The position numbers were made by a program, and so were the translations under genes. The notes beneath the pieces were generated by a model. It did no database searches. It was not told the origin of the DNA and saw nothing but the letters and a program-made list of their open reading frames with translations. From Deltaproteobacteria bacterium (GTDB lineage: Bacteria > Desulfobacterota > Desulfobulbia > Desulfobulbales > SURF-16): 22,208 nt of DNA. Each line of letters opens with the position of its first letter. Position 1 is the stretch's first letter. The stretch spans positions 1-22,208 of the forward strand of contig JAOZSN010000033.1 in NCBI GenBank assembly GCA_029939635.1, written 5' to 3'. Below, in pieces: positions 6,852 through 15,582 of this stretch.

Positions 6852-8009
6852 ATGAGAAAGGTATTACCCCCCATTGCCCTTATTGCTGGTATTTTCGTTG
6901 TGAGCCAGGCCCAGGCTGCTGACCAATCAGTAGAGGATAGACTGGCAGCCCTTGAAAAACACGTAGGCAAAACAGGTGTAGTTTCCCCTGCTAAAAATAT
7001 GGATGTAACCCTCTATGGTCAGGTCAACAAGGCTATCCTTTTTGCTGACGACGGTAAAAAGGATGACGTTTTCTTTGTAGACAACGACATATCCAGCACC
7101 CGCTTTGGCATCAAGGCCAAGGCCACACTCAACGCAGAGTTCTCTGCTGGTGCCCAGTTTGAGGGAGAGTACCAAACCAACGCCTATAACGATGTAAACA
7201 TGGACAACCAGAGTCATGCCGGCAGCTTCAAAAAGCGTCAAACCAAGGTATACCTTAAGTCTAAATCTGCTGGAAAAGTAACCTTGGGCCATGGCTCCAC
7301 TGCAGCTGACAGTATTGCTGAGATTGATCTCTCCGGCACCAAGATTGCTGGTAACTCCCACATGAAAGCTCAAGGCTCAGACTTCCTCTTTTACAATACC
7401 ACTGGCGACGCCTATTCAGCCATTGCCGTGGGTGATGTTTTTGACCATCTTGATGGTGGTCGCAAAGATGGATTACGTTATGACAGTCCCAGTATTGCCG
7501 GCATCAGCCTTAGTGGTGGCGTGGCTTCAGAAAACTACAACGATCTAGCCATTCGCTATGCTGGTGAGTTTAACGGAACCAAGGTCAAAGCAGGAATGGC
7601 TTACTCCTATTTAGGTTCCACCAGCTCCACCCACAACGTGCTTGCAGGTTCTGCCTCGGTCATGCTCCCCTTCGGCCTCGACTTCACCCTGGCCGGCGGT
7701 AAAAAAGAATTTGACGACACTACCTACGACGATGGTTCCTATCTCTATGGTAAGGTAGGTTACCAGATGAAGGCCTGGGCCATTGGCTCTACCTCTGTTT
7801 CCCTCGACTATGGCCAGTATGATGATATGACTGGTGACCCAACTGAAAAATTAGATGGCACCGCCCTTGGCCTGCAGTTTATCCAAAAGGCTAATCAAAT
7901 TAACACAGAATTCTACGCAGCCTATCGTCTTTACGAGATGAACGATGCTACCGTTAACAACTATGACGACATCTCTCTGTTCTGGACAGGTGCCCGTGTT
8001 AAATTCTAG
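6852..8009 (+). CDS. Outer-membrane porin (Gram-negative trimeric type)
   Basis: A 385-aa beta-barrel protein for passive diffusion of small solutes. A signal peptide has Arg2/Lys3, a hydrophobic core (about 5-17) and a likely cleavage site AQA|AD after residue 22. A short coiled coil (SVEDRLAALEKHV, about 26-38) comes next, then alternating amphipathic strands beginning MDVTLYGQVNKAILF, as in the porin_4 family. The chain ends ARVKF; the terminal Phe is the usual signal for the BAM assembly machinery. The ATG at 6852 is chosen because GAGGAG lies 9 nt upstream and the signal peptide starts there. The gene stands alone: structured leader before, double-hairpin terminator after. Its substrate cannot be read from sequence. 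Confidence 0.93.
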   Translation: MRKVLPPIALIAGIFVVSQAQAADQSVEDRLAALEKHVGKTGVVSPAKNMDVTLYGQVNKAILFADDGKKDDVFFVDNDISSTRFGIKAKATLNAEFSAGAQFEGEYQTNAYNDVNMDNQSHAGSFKKRQTKVYLKSKSAGKVTLGHGSTAADSIAEIDLSGTKIAGNSHMKAQGSDFLFYNTTGDAYSAIAVGDVFDHLDGGRKDGLRYDSPSIAGISLSGGVASENYNDLAIRYAGEFNGTKVKAGMAYSYLGSTSSTHNVLAGSASVMLPFGLDFTLAGGKKEFDDTTYDDGSYLYGKVGYQMKAWAIGSTSVSLDYGQYDDMTGDPTEKLDGTALGLQFIQKANQINTEFYAAYRLYEMNDATVNNYDDISLFWTGARVKF

Positions 8010-8039
8010 TACCACAGCAAAAATCTCTTTCTCCTAAAA

Positions 8040-8069
8040 AAGGTTGAAGATTCCCCGATCTTCAACCTT
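8040..8069 (+). terminator. First hairpin of tandem terminator after porin
   Basis: AAGGTTGAAGAT (8040-8051) and ATCTTCAACCTT (8058-8069) form a perfect 12-bp stem with a 6-nt loop, directly upstream of the main terminator. With no long U-tract of its own it may chiefly protect the porin mRNA 3' end. Confidence 0.7.
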
Positions 8070-8104
8070 AAAAAGCGGCAAGGTTTTCCTTGCCGCTTTT
8101 TTTT
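8070..8104 (+). terminator. Rho-independent terminator of the porin gene
   Basis: AAAAAGCGGCAAGG (8070-8083), a TTTT loop and CCTTGCCGCTTTTT (8088-8101) form a perfect 14-bp stem merging into eight consecutive T residues (8097-8104). This is a textbook intrinsic terminator, consistent with a highly expressed monocistronic porin. Confidence 0.93.
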
Positions 8105-8125
8105 GCCTTTTGTCGATTGCAAAAA

Positions 8126-8134
8126 TGATATACT
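8126..8134 (+). promoter_or_regulatory. Candidate extended -10 promoter for the membrane diguanylate cyclase
   Basis: TGATATACT (8126-8134) matches an extended -10 element, TGn followed by TATACT. No good -35 box sits at normal spacing, as is common for extended -10 promoters. It would start transcription near 8141, about 60 nt before the ATG at 8202, and lies just after the porin terminator. Confidence 0.4.
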
Positions 8135-8201
8135 AACATTGCTTTATCTGTTACCATTTTTCGATGTTATTCATTCACTGCTAGCGCCCAAATAATTTCA
8201 C

Positions 8202-9497
8202 ATGAAACGTCTGCTCTTTCAGCTTGCCCTGCCCTTAAGCCTGCTCATGGTTACCGTTGTTATTGTTTGGCAATGGCCGTGGCTGGCAGGGTCCATGCCT
8301 GAGGGACAGGAAATAAATGCATTTTTTGTTATTCTGCCACTGCTGCCCTATGTAATTTTTATCATTGGTACAATTATGGGTTGGCGCTATAATAATGGTG
8401 GGCTCATCTTCACCTCTTTGCTCCTCTGTTTATGCTATTTCATCTTTGCCAGCCTTATACCAAATTTGAACCAACCCTGTCTCAGCCAAGGGATACTCGT
8501 TCTTCTACCCCTTAACCTGTTATTTTTCTCCTGGCATAGCAAACGCCGTCTGCTTACGCCTTTTGGTGTATTTTCTATCGGTTTGCTCATGACAGAGGTT
8601 ATGCTGCTTATCCTTTTCACAGCCCCAGAACTCTACCAGCCAACGACCCTGTGGGGTGCTGTGGTCATGGTGCTACCTTCATTGACCGATAAATTTTCAT
8701 CTGCAAGTAACCAACTTTGTACCCTTCTCTCCAGCCCGACCATCTCAACCATCAAAAATATCGCCCTTCCAGCTCTGTTGGCTGGCAGCCTGACCCTGGC
8801 TGTTTTACTCATCCGCTTCTGGCGCAACCGTGATATCTTGCTCGTGGGCTATGCCACAGCCATTTTTTTGGTATTTTTAGCAGTTTTTGACCAACAAACA
8901 CGGCCCTTGCTGATTATCTGCTTTACTGCTGCTGGCCTTGCCATGTTGGTAAGCACGGTTGAGGCATCTTTTTTCATGGCTTATTATGACGATCTTACAG
9001 ATCTGCCAGGCCGACGTAGCCTTAATGAGACTATGCTCAACCTTGGCAGACGCTACGCCATTGCTATGCTTGACATTGATCATTTTAAAAAATTTAATGA
9101 CACCTATGGCCATAAGACTGGAGATGATGTCTTGCGTATGGTGGCAAGCATCTTTAGTATGACAGGGGGTGGAGCAAAAACCTTTCGCTATGGTGGTGAA
9201 GAATTTACCGCCATATTTCCAGGAAAAACAGCCAGCGAGGCCTTGCCATATCTGGAGAAACTACGAAAGAATATTGCAGAAAGTTCCTTCAGCGTACGTT
9301 CGAAGACACGCAAGAAAAAATCTGCCAAGGACAGGGGAAAAGCTGCCCAGAAAAGCAAACAGGTCAATGTAACCATCAGCATCGGCGTAGCTGAAAGTTC
9401 AAAAAAATACAACAGCCCAGAAGAGGTAATTAAGGCTGCTGATGCTATCCTCTATAAGGCAAAAAAGGCAGGCCGTAATTGTGTAAAAAAAGGGTAG
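8202..9497 (+). CDS. Membrane-bound diguanylate cyclase (GGDEF)
   Basis: A 431-aa protein predicted to make cyclic-di-GMP from two GTP. The N-terminal half (about 4-260) has roughly eight hydrophobic helices and presumably sits in the inner membrane as a sensor. The GGDEF domain begins at YYDDLTDLPGRRSLN and carries GGEEF at 331-335 with the upstream MLDIDHFKKFNDTYGH metal/substrate segment, so it should be catalytically active. The RxxD product-inhibition site is absent: residues before RYGGEEF read TGGGAKTF. A Lys/Arg-rich insertion (RSKTRKKKSAKDRGK and following) precedes the final TISIGVA strand. No strong Shine-Dalgarno motif precedes the ATG, but this start gives a good first membrane helix. 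It converges tail-to-tail with the kinase gene at 9518, with 20 nt between. Confidence 0.93.
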   Translation: MKRLLFQLALPLSLLMVTVVIVWQWPWLAGSMPEGQEINAFFVILPLLPYVIFIIGTIMGWRYNNGGLIFTSLLLCLCYFIFASLIPNLNQPCLSQGILVLLPLNLLFFSWHSKRRLLTPFGVFSIGLLMTEVMLLILFTAPELYQPTTLWGAVVMVLPSLTDKFSSASNQLCTLLSSPTISTIKNIALPALLAGSLTLAVLLIRFWRNRDILLVGYATAIFLVFLAVFDQQTRPLLIICFTAAGLAMLVSTVEASFFMAYYDDLTDLPGRRSLNETMLNLGRRYAIAMLDIDHFKKFNDTYGHKTGDDVLRMVASIFSMTGGGAKTFRYGGEEFTAIFPGKTASEALPYLEKLRKNIAESSFSVRSKTRKKKSAKDRGKAAQKSKQVNVTISIGVAESSKKYNSPEEVIKAADAILYKAKKAGRNCVKKG

Positions 9498-9517
9498 CGG
9501 TAACCGTGTAGATCAGG

Positions 9518-11473
9518 TCACGTAAGTATAGTTTTTACTGCCCGACCAAGTTGCTCAAGGGAGTATGGTTTTTTTACAAACCCTCCAGCCCCAAGATTGA
9601 TGGCCTTCTTCACCTCATCACTTTCTGAAAAACCACTGACAATCAATGCTTTCTGACCTGGAGAGAGGGCAGATATTTCTTCATAGGTCTGGCGCCCATT
9701 TATGCCCGGTTCCATAAGCATATCCAGAACCAACAAATCAACCGGGTTTTCCTTTACAAATGCAATAGCCATTTCTCCAGAACTCACCGCATCTACCTTG
9801 TAGCCTAAGGAGAGTAACATACGGCTGGCAATATCCCGTAGGAGCAGCTCATCATCGACAATTAAAACATGCTCATTATTACCCCTAAGGCCTTCTGTAC
9901 TATCTGAATTTGCAGATTCAACTCCTTGCTCTTTGCTCACTGGAAAATAAAGTTGAAAGCATGTTCCCTCAACATTGCTTTGTACCCGTACTTTTCCCTC
10001 GTGATCCTCCATGGTATTCCAAACCACAGTAAGGCCTAGGCCTGTGCCACTTCGACCCATTATCTTTGTGCTATAAAACGGCTCATAAATACGTTTCAGG
10101 TCTGTTTCAGTGATACCAGGGCCTGTATCCTGCACAGAGAGGACAATATAATCACCTTTTGATATGCTATGTTTGCTGGCAGCAGCGTCATCAATATTTT
10201 TTTTGCAGGTTGAGACAAGCACAATACCAGCGCCACTAATGGCCTCGGCTGCATTTGTTACCAAATTCATCAGGCATTTTTTAACATGAACCGGAGAACA
10301 GAGAATCCAGCCCTGCTCACTATGACAATGCTGTTTAAATTGCACATTTGGATGTAAAGATTTCAGCTTTCTGCCCTCAGGAGAATGAACATACTCTTCA
10401 ATCAACAAGTTGAGACTATGGATCTGCCTGGTACTGGCTGCACCTCTGGCAACCGTCAGTAAATCAGCCACCACTGTTGCGGCCCTTTGTCCTGACTCAT
10501 GGACAGCCACAAGGGGTTTGTACAACTCACTATCTTTGGGGATATTCTGCAAAAGTAATTCAGGATAGCCAATAATTCCAGAAAGGATATTATTGAGATC
10601 ATGGGCAACACCACCTGCCATTAAGCCGATGGCTTCCATCTTACGTGACCGTTGAATCTGCTCCTTAATTCTCTTGGTGGCGGTTATGTCACGAATAGTA
10701 CCGCTTAAGCCCAGCGGCTCACCATTTTCATCAAAATATAAATCGGCATTAAAGGAAACATCATATATTTCACCATTTTTCTTTTTAAAAACCAGCTCCA
10801 GATCTCGAACAGCCCCTCCTTTACGCAAGGGGACAAGAAGGAGTTCACGATCAGCGGGATCAGAGTATAATATACTGGCATTATTACCGATTAACTCAGG
10901 CTGGGAATAGCCAGAAATAGGGAGACACGACGGGCTACAATAGTAAATAGTGCCATCAAGGTCCGTTTCGTAATAGACATCCTGAATATTCTCAACAATT
11001 CTCCTAAATTTTTCTTCGCTCTCTTCTTTGGCCCTCTCGGCCTGACGAACTTTTTTAATCTCCCCTTGCAGTTCCAGAGTACGCTCGTGCACCAATTTTT
11101 CCAGATCATCACCAAACTGATGTTCTACGGTGACATCGCGCGTTATGCCTTCAACACCGGCAATATGGCCAGACTCATCATAATAATATGTCGCACTGGT
11201 GGATACCCATAACTCTTCACCGTTTTTATGGCGCAGGCGAGATTTAAACCCGGTTAGCTTGCCTTTTTTTTCTTTTAATTGATGGAGAAATTGATCCCGT
11301 TGATCTTTCTGAACATATAAATCAGCAAGCTGTGTACCAACTAACTCATCAACACTGTAGCCAGTCAAGGTGTGCACCGATGGAGAGACAAAGACAAGCC
11401 TACCTTCCAGATCAGACCGGTAAAAGGTATCCAGCATGTGTTTAAGAAGGGTTTCAGCGTTAATTTCAATCAT
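9518..11473 (-). CDS. Cytoplasmic hybrid histidine kinase (PAS-PAS-HisKA-HATPase-REC)
   Basis: A 651-aa soluble hybrid sensor kinase. PAS1 is about 5-118, a coiled linker 120-155 and PAS2 155-268. The dimerisation/phosphotransfer helix carries His291 in GGVAHDLNN. The ATP-binding domain shows DTGPG (449-453) and GTGLGL (476-481). A C-terminal receiver (about 534-651) has acidic DD at 540-541, acceptor Asp584 and Lys635 in VKKPYS. There is no membrane segment, so its signal is probably internal (redox, gas or ligand via PAS). It is the last gene of the leftward signalling operon, 36 nt after the PAS-GAF-PAS diguanylate cyclase. The ribosome-binding site is weak (GGAA). With no DNA-binding output, the phosphate may pass onward through a histidine phosphotransfer protein elsewhere. 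Confidence 0.93.
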   Translation of the reverse strand: MIEINAETLLKHMLDTFYRSDLEGRLVFVSPSVHTLTGYSVDELVGTQLADLYVQKDQRDQFLHQLKEKKGKLTGFKSRLRHKNGEELWVSTSATYYYDESGHIAGVEGITRDVTVEHQFGDDLEKLVHERTLELQGEIKKVRQAERAKEESEEKFRRIVENIQDVYYETDLDGTIYYCSPSCLPISGYSQPELIGNNASILYSDPADRELLLVPLRKGGAVRDLELVFKKKNGEIYDVSFNADLYFDENGEPLGLSGTIRDITATKRIKEQIQRSRKMEAIGLMAGGVAHDLNNILSGIIGYPELLLQNIPKDSELYKPLVAVHESGQRAATVVADLLTVARGAASTRQIHSLNLLIEEYVHSPEGRKLKSLHPNVQFKQHCHSEQGWILCSPVHVKKCLMNLVTNAAEAISGAGIVLVSTCKKNIDDAAASKHSISKGDYIVLSVQDTGPGITETDLKRIYEPFYSTKIMGRSGTGLGLTVVWNTMEDHEGKVRVQSNVEGTCFQLYFPVSKEQGVESANSDSTEGLRGNNEHVLIVDDELLLRDIASRMLLSLGYKVDAVSSGEMAIAFVKENPVDLLVLDMLMEPGINGRQTYEEISALSPGQKALIVSGFSESDEVKKAINLGAGGFVKKPYSLEQLGRAVKTILT

Positions 11474-11509
11474 ATTTTTCCATATACCACCAGCAGGAGG
11501 GCGCCATTT

Positions 11510-13303
11510 TTAACGTAGGCTGGTAGTCTTTTTACGTTTATTTTCATACATCAATGTATCAGCCTGAGAAACAAGTTCTTCAATGGTCGAGGGTGATGCA
11601 GCATCATAGGTAACAATGCCAGTACTAATCGACAATTTATAGCTTCGATTTTTTTTCGCATTAAGTTTGGCTAAGTTTGCCTCAAATCTCTCAAGCACCG
11701 CCTCTTTATCCTTGGCGGTTTGATTTGGTGTGAGCAGGATGGTAAACTCATCTCCACCAACCCGGGCAATGGTATCACTATTGCGAAACGTTTTTTGTAG
11801 TAGCATAGCTGTTTCGACAAGGGCATCATCACCCACCGCATGACCTAATTCATCATTGATTACCTTCATATTATCAAGATCAGCATAGAGCAAAAAGAGC
11901 TTACCCCCCGTACGCTCGGCAAGGGCTAAGAGTTTGATTGCCGAGGCAAAAAAACCTCTTCTATTCAGTAACCCTGTCATCTCATCGGTCTGAGACATCT
12001 TTTCCAGCTTGTGTTCTAAAAGTTTCCGCTCTGTGATATCACGAAAAATCCCTTGGGTTACAATACGATTACCATTGCTGACTTTGCAACTGACATTACC
12101 CTCCACCGTGAGACTTTTCCCTTTTTTAGTGATAAAGGTGGTTTCGATATACTTCACATTTTCCCCAGCGTACAGTCGCCGAAACTCTGCCTCACAATGG
12201 AGTCGCTTGTCAGGGTGGATGATATCCAGAGCTGAAAGAGAGGTTATTTCATTATCCCCATAGCCCAGTACGTTTTTCCAGGCCTTATTAACATAAAGAA
12301 TACGATCATCTGGACCAACCATCTGGATAAGATCAAGAGAATTTTCGAATAAATCGTGATACCGTTCCTGTGATGATTTCAACTCCTTTAGGGCAGTGGC
12401 ACTGGATAAGGCAATGGCAGCCTGATTAGACAGGTTACCGTATAAAATTATTTCCTGGTCTGTGAAGATCCGCTGTTGCAAGGTATGACCTACCAGAACA
12501 CCAAGGAGCTGATCTTCAACAATAAGGGGAACACAGAGAGCAGAGCGTATGTTTCGTTCAGAAACCAGTTTCGGCACGGCAAAACGATCTTCACTGGTAA
12601 AATCAAAGACCACCTGCGGTTGCCGAATATTCACGACATGGGTGGCAATTCCCGCTTCATCAATGGCCATGACTGTATCTATGATGGATTCAGAAAAACC
12701 AAGGGTATCATGAATAATCAGGCCTTTTTTATCCTTTGAAAGAAGCATAAGGGTGGAGAAATCAAACATGAGTAATTCTTTGGCATGGAAGACAATATGG
12801 CGATAGAGCCTAGTTAAATCAGTGGTTGAGGTAATCCCTTGAGAGACGAGAAAGAGTTCTTCCTGACTACGACTATAACGCTGCAGAGAATCCTCCATCT
12901 CCTTATGTTTAGTGATGTCATGGATGGTCTCAACAATCTCCACGACTTCTCCTGCCTCATCCAACACAGGAACTGCCTTAATTTTCAACCAACGCGTACC
13001 ACCCTCTGCTGTTTGCTGGGTACGAATAATCTGGGTTGCCTTCTTAGTCTCAAAAATTTTGGGCAGAGGACACGGCAGACCCTGTGTAGCGCAAGGAGAA
13101 GAAAAACCAAAAAGAACAGCATGGCATTTCTTCTCACTTTGTGCCGCGCTGTGGTGGGGAATAAAAATTTTATCCGCAGCACTATTGCTAAAGACAATCT
13201 CATAGCTGGGCTTAAAAATTACAATTGGGTCAAAAACAGCATTTAATGCTGTGGAAACATGCTCACAGTCATGATTGAGCATTTTGTCATGATTGCTATT
13301 CAT
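11510..13303 (-). CDS. PAS-GAF-PAS diguanylate cyclase (GGDEF)
   Basis: A 597-aa soluble c-di-GMP synthase. The N-terminal PAS (about 15-133) contains Cys60, Cys71 and Cys78 (KKCHAVLFG ... SPCATQGLPCPL), a Cys pattern seen in some anaerobe PAS domains. A GAF domain follows (about 145-305, RSALCVPLIVEDQLLGVL). A second PAS is about 312-425. The GGDEF domain (about 435-597) has GGDEF at 516-520 and a complete inhibition site RNSD (507-510) five residues before it, so feedback inhibition by c-di-GMP is expected. The ATG lies 5 nt after the preceding kinase's stop, arguing for translational coupling; the Shine-Dalgarno motif is weak. It may link the operon's sensing to c-di-GMP-controlled behaviour. 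Confidence 0.93.
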   Translation of the reverse strand: MNSNHDKMLNHDCEHVSTALNAVFDPIVIFKPSYEIVFSNSAADKIFIPHHSAAQSEKKCHAVLFGFSSPCATQGLPCPLPKIFETKKATQIIRTQQTAEGGTRWLKIKAVPVLDEAGEVVEIVETIHDITKHKEMEDSLQRYSRSQEELFLVSQGITSTTDLTRLYRHIVFHAKELLMFDFSTLMLLSKDKKGLIIHDTLGFSESIIDTVMAIDEAGIATHVVNIRQPQVVFDFTSEDRFAVPKLVSERNIRSALCVPLIVEDQLLGVLVGHTLQQRIFTDQEIILYGNLSNQAAIALSSATALKELKSSQERYHDLFENSLDLIQMVGPDDRILYVNKAWKNVLGYGDNEITSLSALDIIHPDKRLHCEAEFRRLYAGENVKYIETTFITKKGKSLTVEGNVSCKVSNGNRIVTQGIFRDITERKLLEHKLEKMSQTDEMTGLLNRRGFFASAIKLLALAERTGGKLFLLYADLDNMKVINDELGHAVGDDALVETAMLLQKTFRNSDTIARVGGDEFTILLTPNQTAKDKEAVLERFEANLAKLNAKKNRSYKLSISTGIVTYDAASPSTIEELVSQADTLMYENKRKKTTSLR

Positions 13304-13308
13304 AATTT

Positions 13309-15582
13309 CTATTCGTCTCTTGCATGCAAATCAAAAATTGTCCGCACAGCTTTAGAGAGGTTTTTAAGGTTTATTGGTTTAGCTAAGAAAGTAACATCAT
13401 CAGCCAACACTCCATGGTGGACAATATCATTTTCTGTGTAGCCAGACATAAAAAGTACCTTCATGTCAGGCCGCAGCTTTTGCATCCTTTTAGCTAATGA
13501 TGGGCCACTCATTTTAGGCATCACCACATCCGTCAAAAGAAGATCAACCTGACCATGGTAACGCTTGTATATCTCCAAGGCATCTTCACCATTTTCTGCC
13601 TCCAGCACGGTGTATCCAAGTCCCATCAAAAGTTCAACGGCCATATGCCGTACAGCTTCCTCATCTTCAACCAGCATAATGGTTTCAGCACCCGGTGACA
13701 CAATGGTTTCTTTGCTGACAATCTCATGTACTGGAGCACTTTGTTTTGCAGCCCGAGGTAGATAGATTTTAAAAGTCGTACCCATACCTTGCGCACTGGT
13801 CACAAATATCTCACCATGACTTTGTTTAATGATGCCATATACCGTAGCAAGCCCTAAACCAGCTCCTTTACCTTGTTCTTTAGTGGTAAAAAAAGGTTCA
13901 AAGATTTTCTCCTTCATTTCCAGGCTCAGGCCCTGACCAGTGTCTGATATTGCCAAGAGAACATAATCTCCAGAACAAATTTGATACTGTTCATCAGTAT
14001 TCTCTTCATCAAGGGTTATATTTTTTGTTTCAATAGTCAGCGTCCCACCTACAGGCATAGCATCACGAGCATTTACGGCCAAATTAAGAATCACCTGCTC
14101 CATTTGCGACCGATCAGCCTTAATGGGCCAAAGATCATCTCTTAGATCAAAGACAATGGTAATGTCCTCACCAAGGAGTCGATCAAGCATACGGCGAATA
14201 TCTACTATCTCATCATTAAGGGCAAAAAATTCCTTCCGGACAATTTGCTTACGACTAAAGGCCAAAAGCTGTTGAGTCAACCTGGCAGCTCGCTTACCAG
14301 ACTCAAAAATAGTTTCAATCTCTTGCCGGTAGGGATTATCCTCTGCCATCTTTAAAAGGCAAATTTCAGAGTAGCCATTAATAACACTTAAAATATTATT
14401 AAAATCATGGGCCACCCCACCGGCCAAGCGGCCAATGGACTCCATCTTCTGAGACTGCTGTAATTGCTGTTCTAGTTGCTTGCGCTCATCAGCGGCAAGC
14501 TCCTTTGCAGTAATATCCCGCTCCACACCACGGTAGCCTTTTAATTGACCATCAGCAGCGACAATTGGCTGACCACTGGTTTCAAAAATAACCTCTTGGC
14601 CGTTTTTGTGGAGCTTGCTGTAGCTAATACTTTTAAACCCTAATTTTTTTTCAGCATAGTGTTGAAGGATGCTACTAACTCGCGCAGCTTCATCCTTTGC
14701 CATAAAAGCATACGGCACCTTACCAATTAGCTCATCTGGCTGATAGCCTAGTATATGTTCTATGGCGGGGCTGACATAGGTAATCAGTTCATTTTCATCA
14801 ATTTCCCAGACTACATCGTTGATCTCCTCAACCAAGGAACGAAATCGATTTTCAGACAACTTAAGTAGGGTTTCCCTGTTCTCGATTTCATCTGTCATGG
14901 TATTAAAGGCCTCGGCAAGCTGACGAATTTCCTGCGGCCCTTCAATCGCTGACTGCCGACCAAAGACACCAGACGAGACCTCGTCGACAATACCCATAAT
15001 GGTATGTAAAGGCTTGATGATAAAAGCGGAGACAAGAGAGGCACCAATAACAGCCAGCAACCAGGTGACAAATCCCCAAAACACAGCTTTTTTCTGCACT
15101 GCTGCCAAGCTGTGTTTGAGATAAGACGTATCAAATACAAGTTGGCACCAGCCAACCATTGTCTCCCCCAGGCGAACCGGAGACAGAGATGATGTGATGC
15201 CGGTCTTAAAGTCTGACATAATAACCGGCATCTCAGTATTAACTGAACGGACAGCAGTGACAACAGTCCCCAGTCGCGGGGGCTGGGAATCGGCAATAAT
15301 AATACCAGCTGGCGTGGTAACAGAGATCTCCTTCACCTGTGGTCTCTGCTGCACAGAAAGAACAAAATCCTGCAATGAACTGTAATTTTCCGTGATAATA
15401 TAATCAGTGATTGCTGTAGAAAAATCTTGGGTGACGGTCTCAATATGATGGGTCAGTTGGGCAATTGCCTCATTTTTATACTGTTGCGAGGTGAAATAGG
15501 TGACGGTAACGGTGAGGAGAAGAGTGATCACCGAGACGGTGATCACAAAAAGTAGACGCAGACTTAAGGCCGTATATTTCAT
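13309..15582 (-). CDS. Membrane hybrid histidine kinase (TM-sensor-TM-HAMP-PAS-HisKA-HATPase-REC)
   Basis: A 757-aa inner-membrane kinase. TM1 is about 8-29, then a periplasmic sensor about 30-165, TM2 about 167-188 and HAMP about 189-240. PAS is about 243-358. The phosphorylated histidine is His392 in GGVAHDFNN. The ATPase domain has DTGQG (547-551) and GAGLGL (573-578). A receiver occupies about 634-757 with acceptor Asp685 in LLTDVVMPKMSG and Lys735 in LAKP. Its ATG overlaps the stop of the PhnD-like protein gene (ATGA), so the two are made together. The natural reading is that the periplasmic binding protein presents ligand to this kinase, analogous to other binding-protein/kinase pairs such as TorT/TorS; that pairing is inference. 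Confidence 0.94.
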   Translation of the reverse strand: MKYTALSLRLLFVITVSVITLLLTVTVTYFTSQQYKNEAIAQLTHHIETVTQDFSTAITDYIITENYSSLQDFVLSVQQRPQVKEISVTTPAGIIIADSQPPRLGTVVTAVRSVNTEMPVIMSDFKTGITSSLSPVRLGETMVGWCQLVFDTSYLKHSLAAVQKKAVFWGFVTWLLAVIGASLVSAFIIKPLHTIMGIVDEVSSGVFGRQSAIEGPQEIRQLAEAFNTMTDEIENRETLLKLSENRFRSLVEEINDVVWEIDENELITYVSPAIEHILGYQPDELIGKVPYAFMAKDEAARVSSILQHYAEKKLGFKSISYSKLHKNGQEVIFETSGQPIVAADGQLKGYRGVERDITAKELAADERKQLEQQLQQSQKMESIGRLAGGVAHDFNNILSVINGYSEICLLKMAEDNPYRQEIETIFESGKRAARLTQQLLAFSRKQIVRKEFFALNDEIVDIRRMLDRLLGEDITIVFDLRDDLWPIKADRSQMEQVILNLAVNARDAMPVGGTLTIETKNITLDEENTDEQYQICSGDYVLLAISDTGQGLSLEMKEKIFEPFFTTKEQGKGAGLGLATVYGIIKQSHGEIFVTSAQGMGTTFKIYLPRAAKQSAPVHEIVSKETIVSPGAETIMLVEDEEAVRHMAVELLMGLGYTVLEAENGEDALEIYKRYHGQVDLLLTDVVMPKMSGPSLAKRMQKLRPDMKVLFMSGYTENDIVHHGVLADDVTFLAKPINLKNLSKAVRTIFDLHARDE

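Noticed and set aside
9497..9518. CGGTAACCG between the convergent genes as a shared terminator
   Set aside because: The stem is only 4 bp with a 1-nt centre and no T-run; too small to form a terminator.
11474..11509. Possible hairpin in the 36-nt gap between the cyclase and last kinase genes
   Set aside because: CCTCC/GGTGG pairing contains a mismatch and there is no U-tract; the genes look co-transcribed.
12839..13246. Open frame on the plus strand inside the diguanylate cyclase gene
   Set aside because: It overlaps the conserved PAS region of the real minus-strand gene and its product looks like antisense translation.
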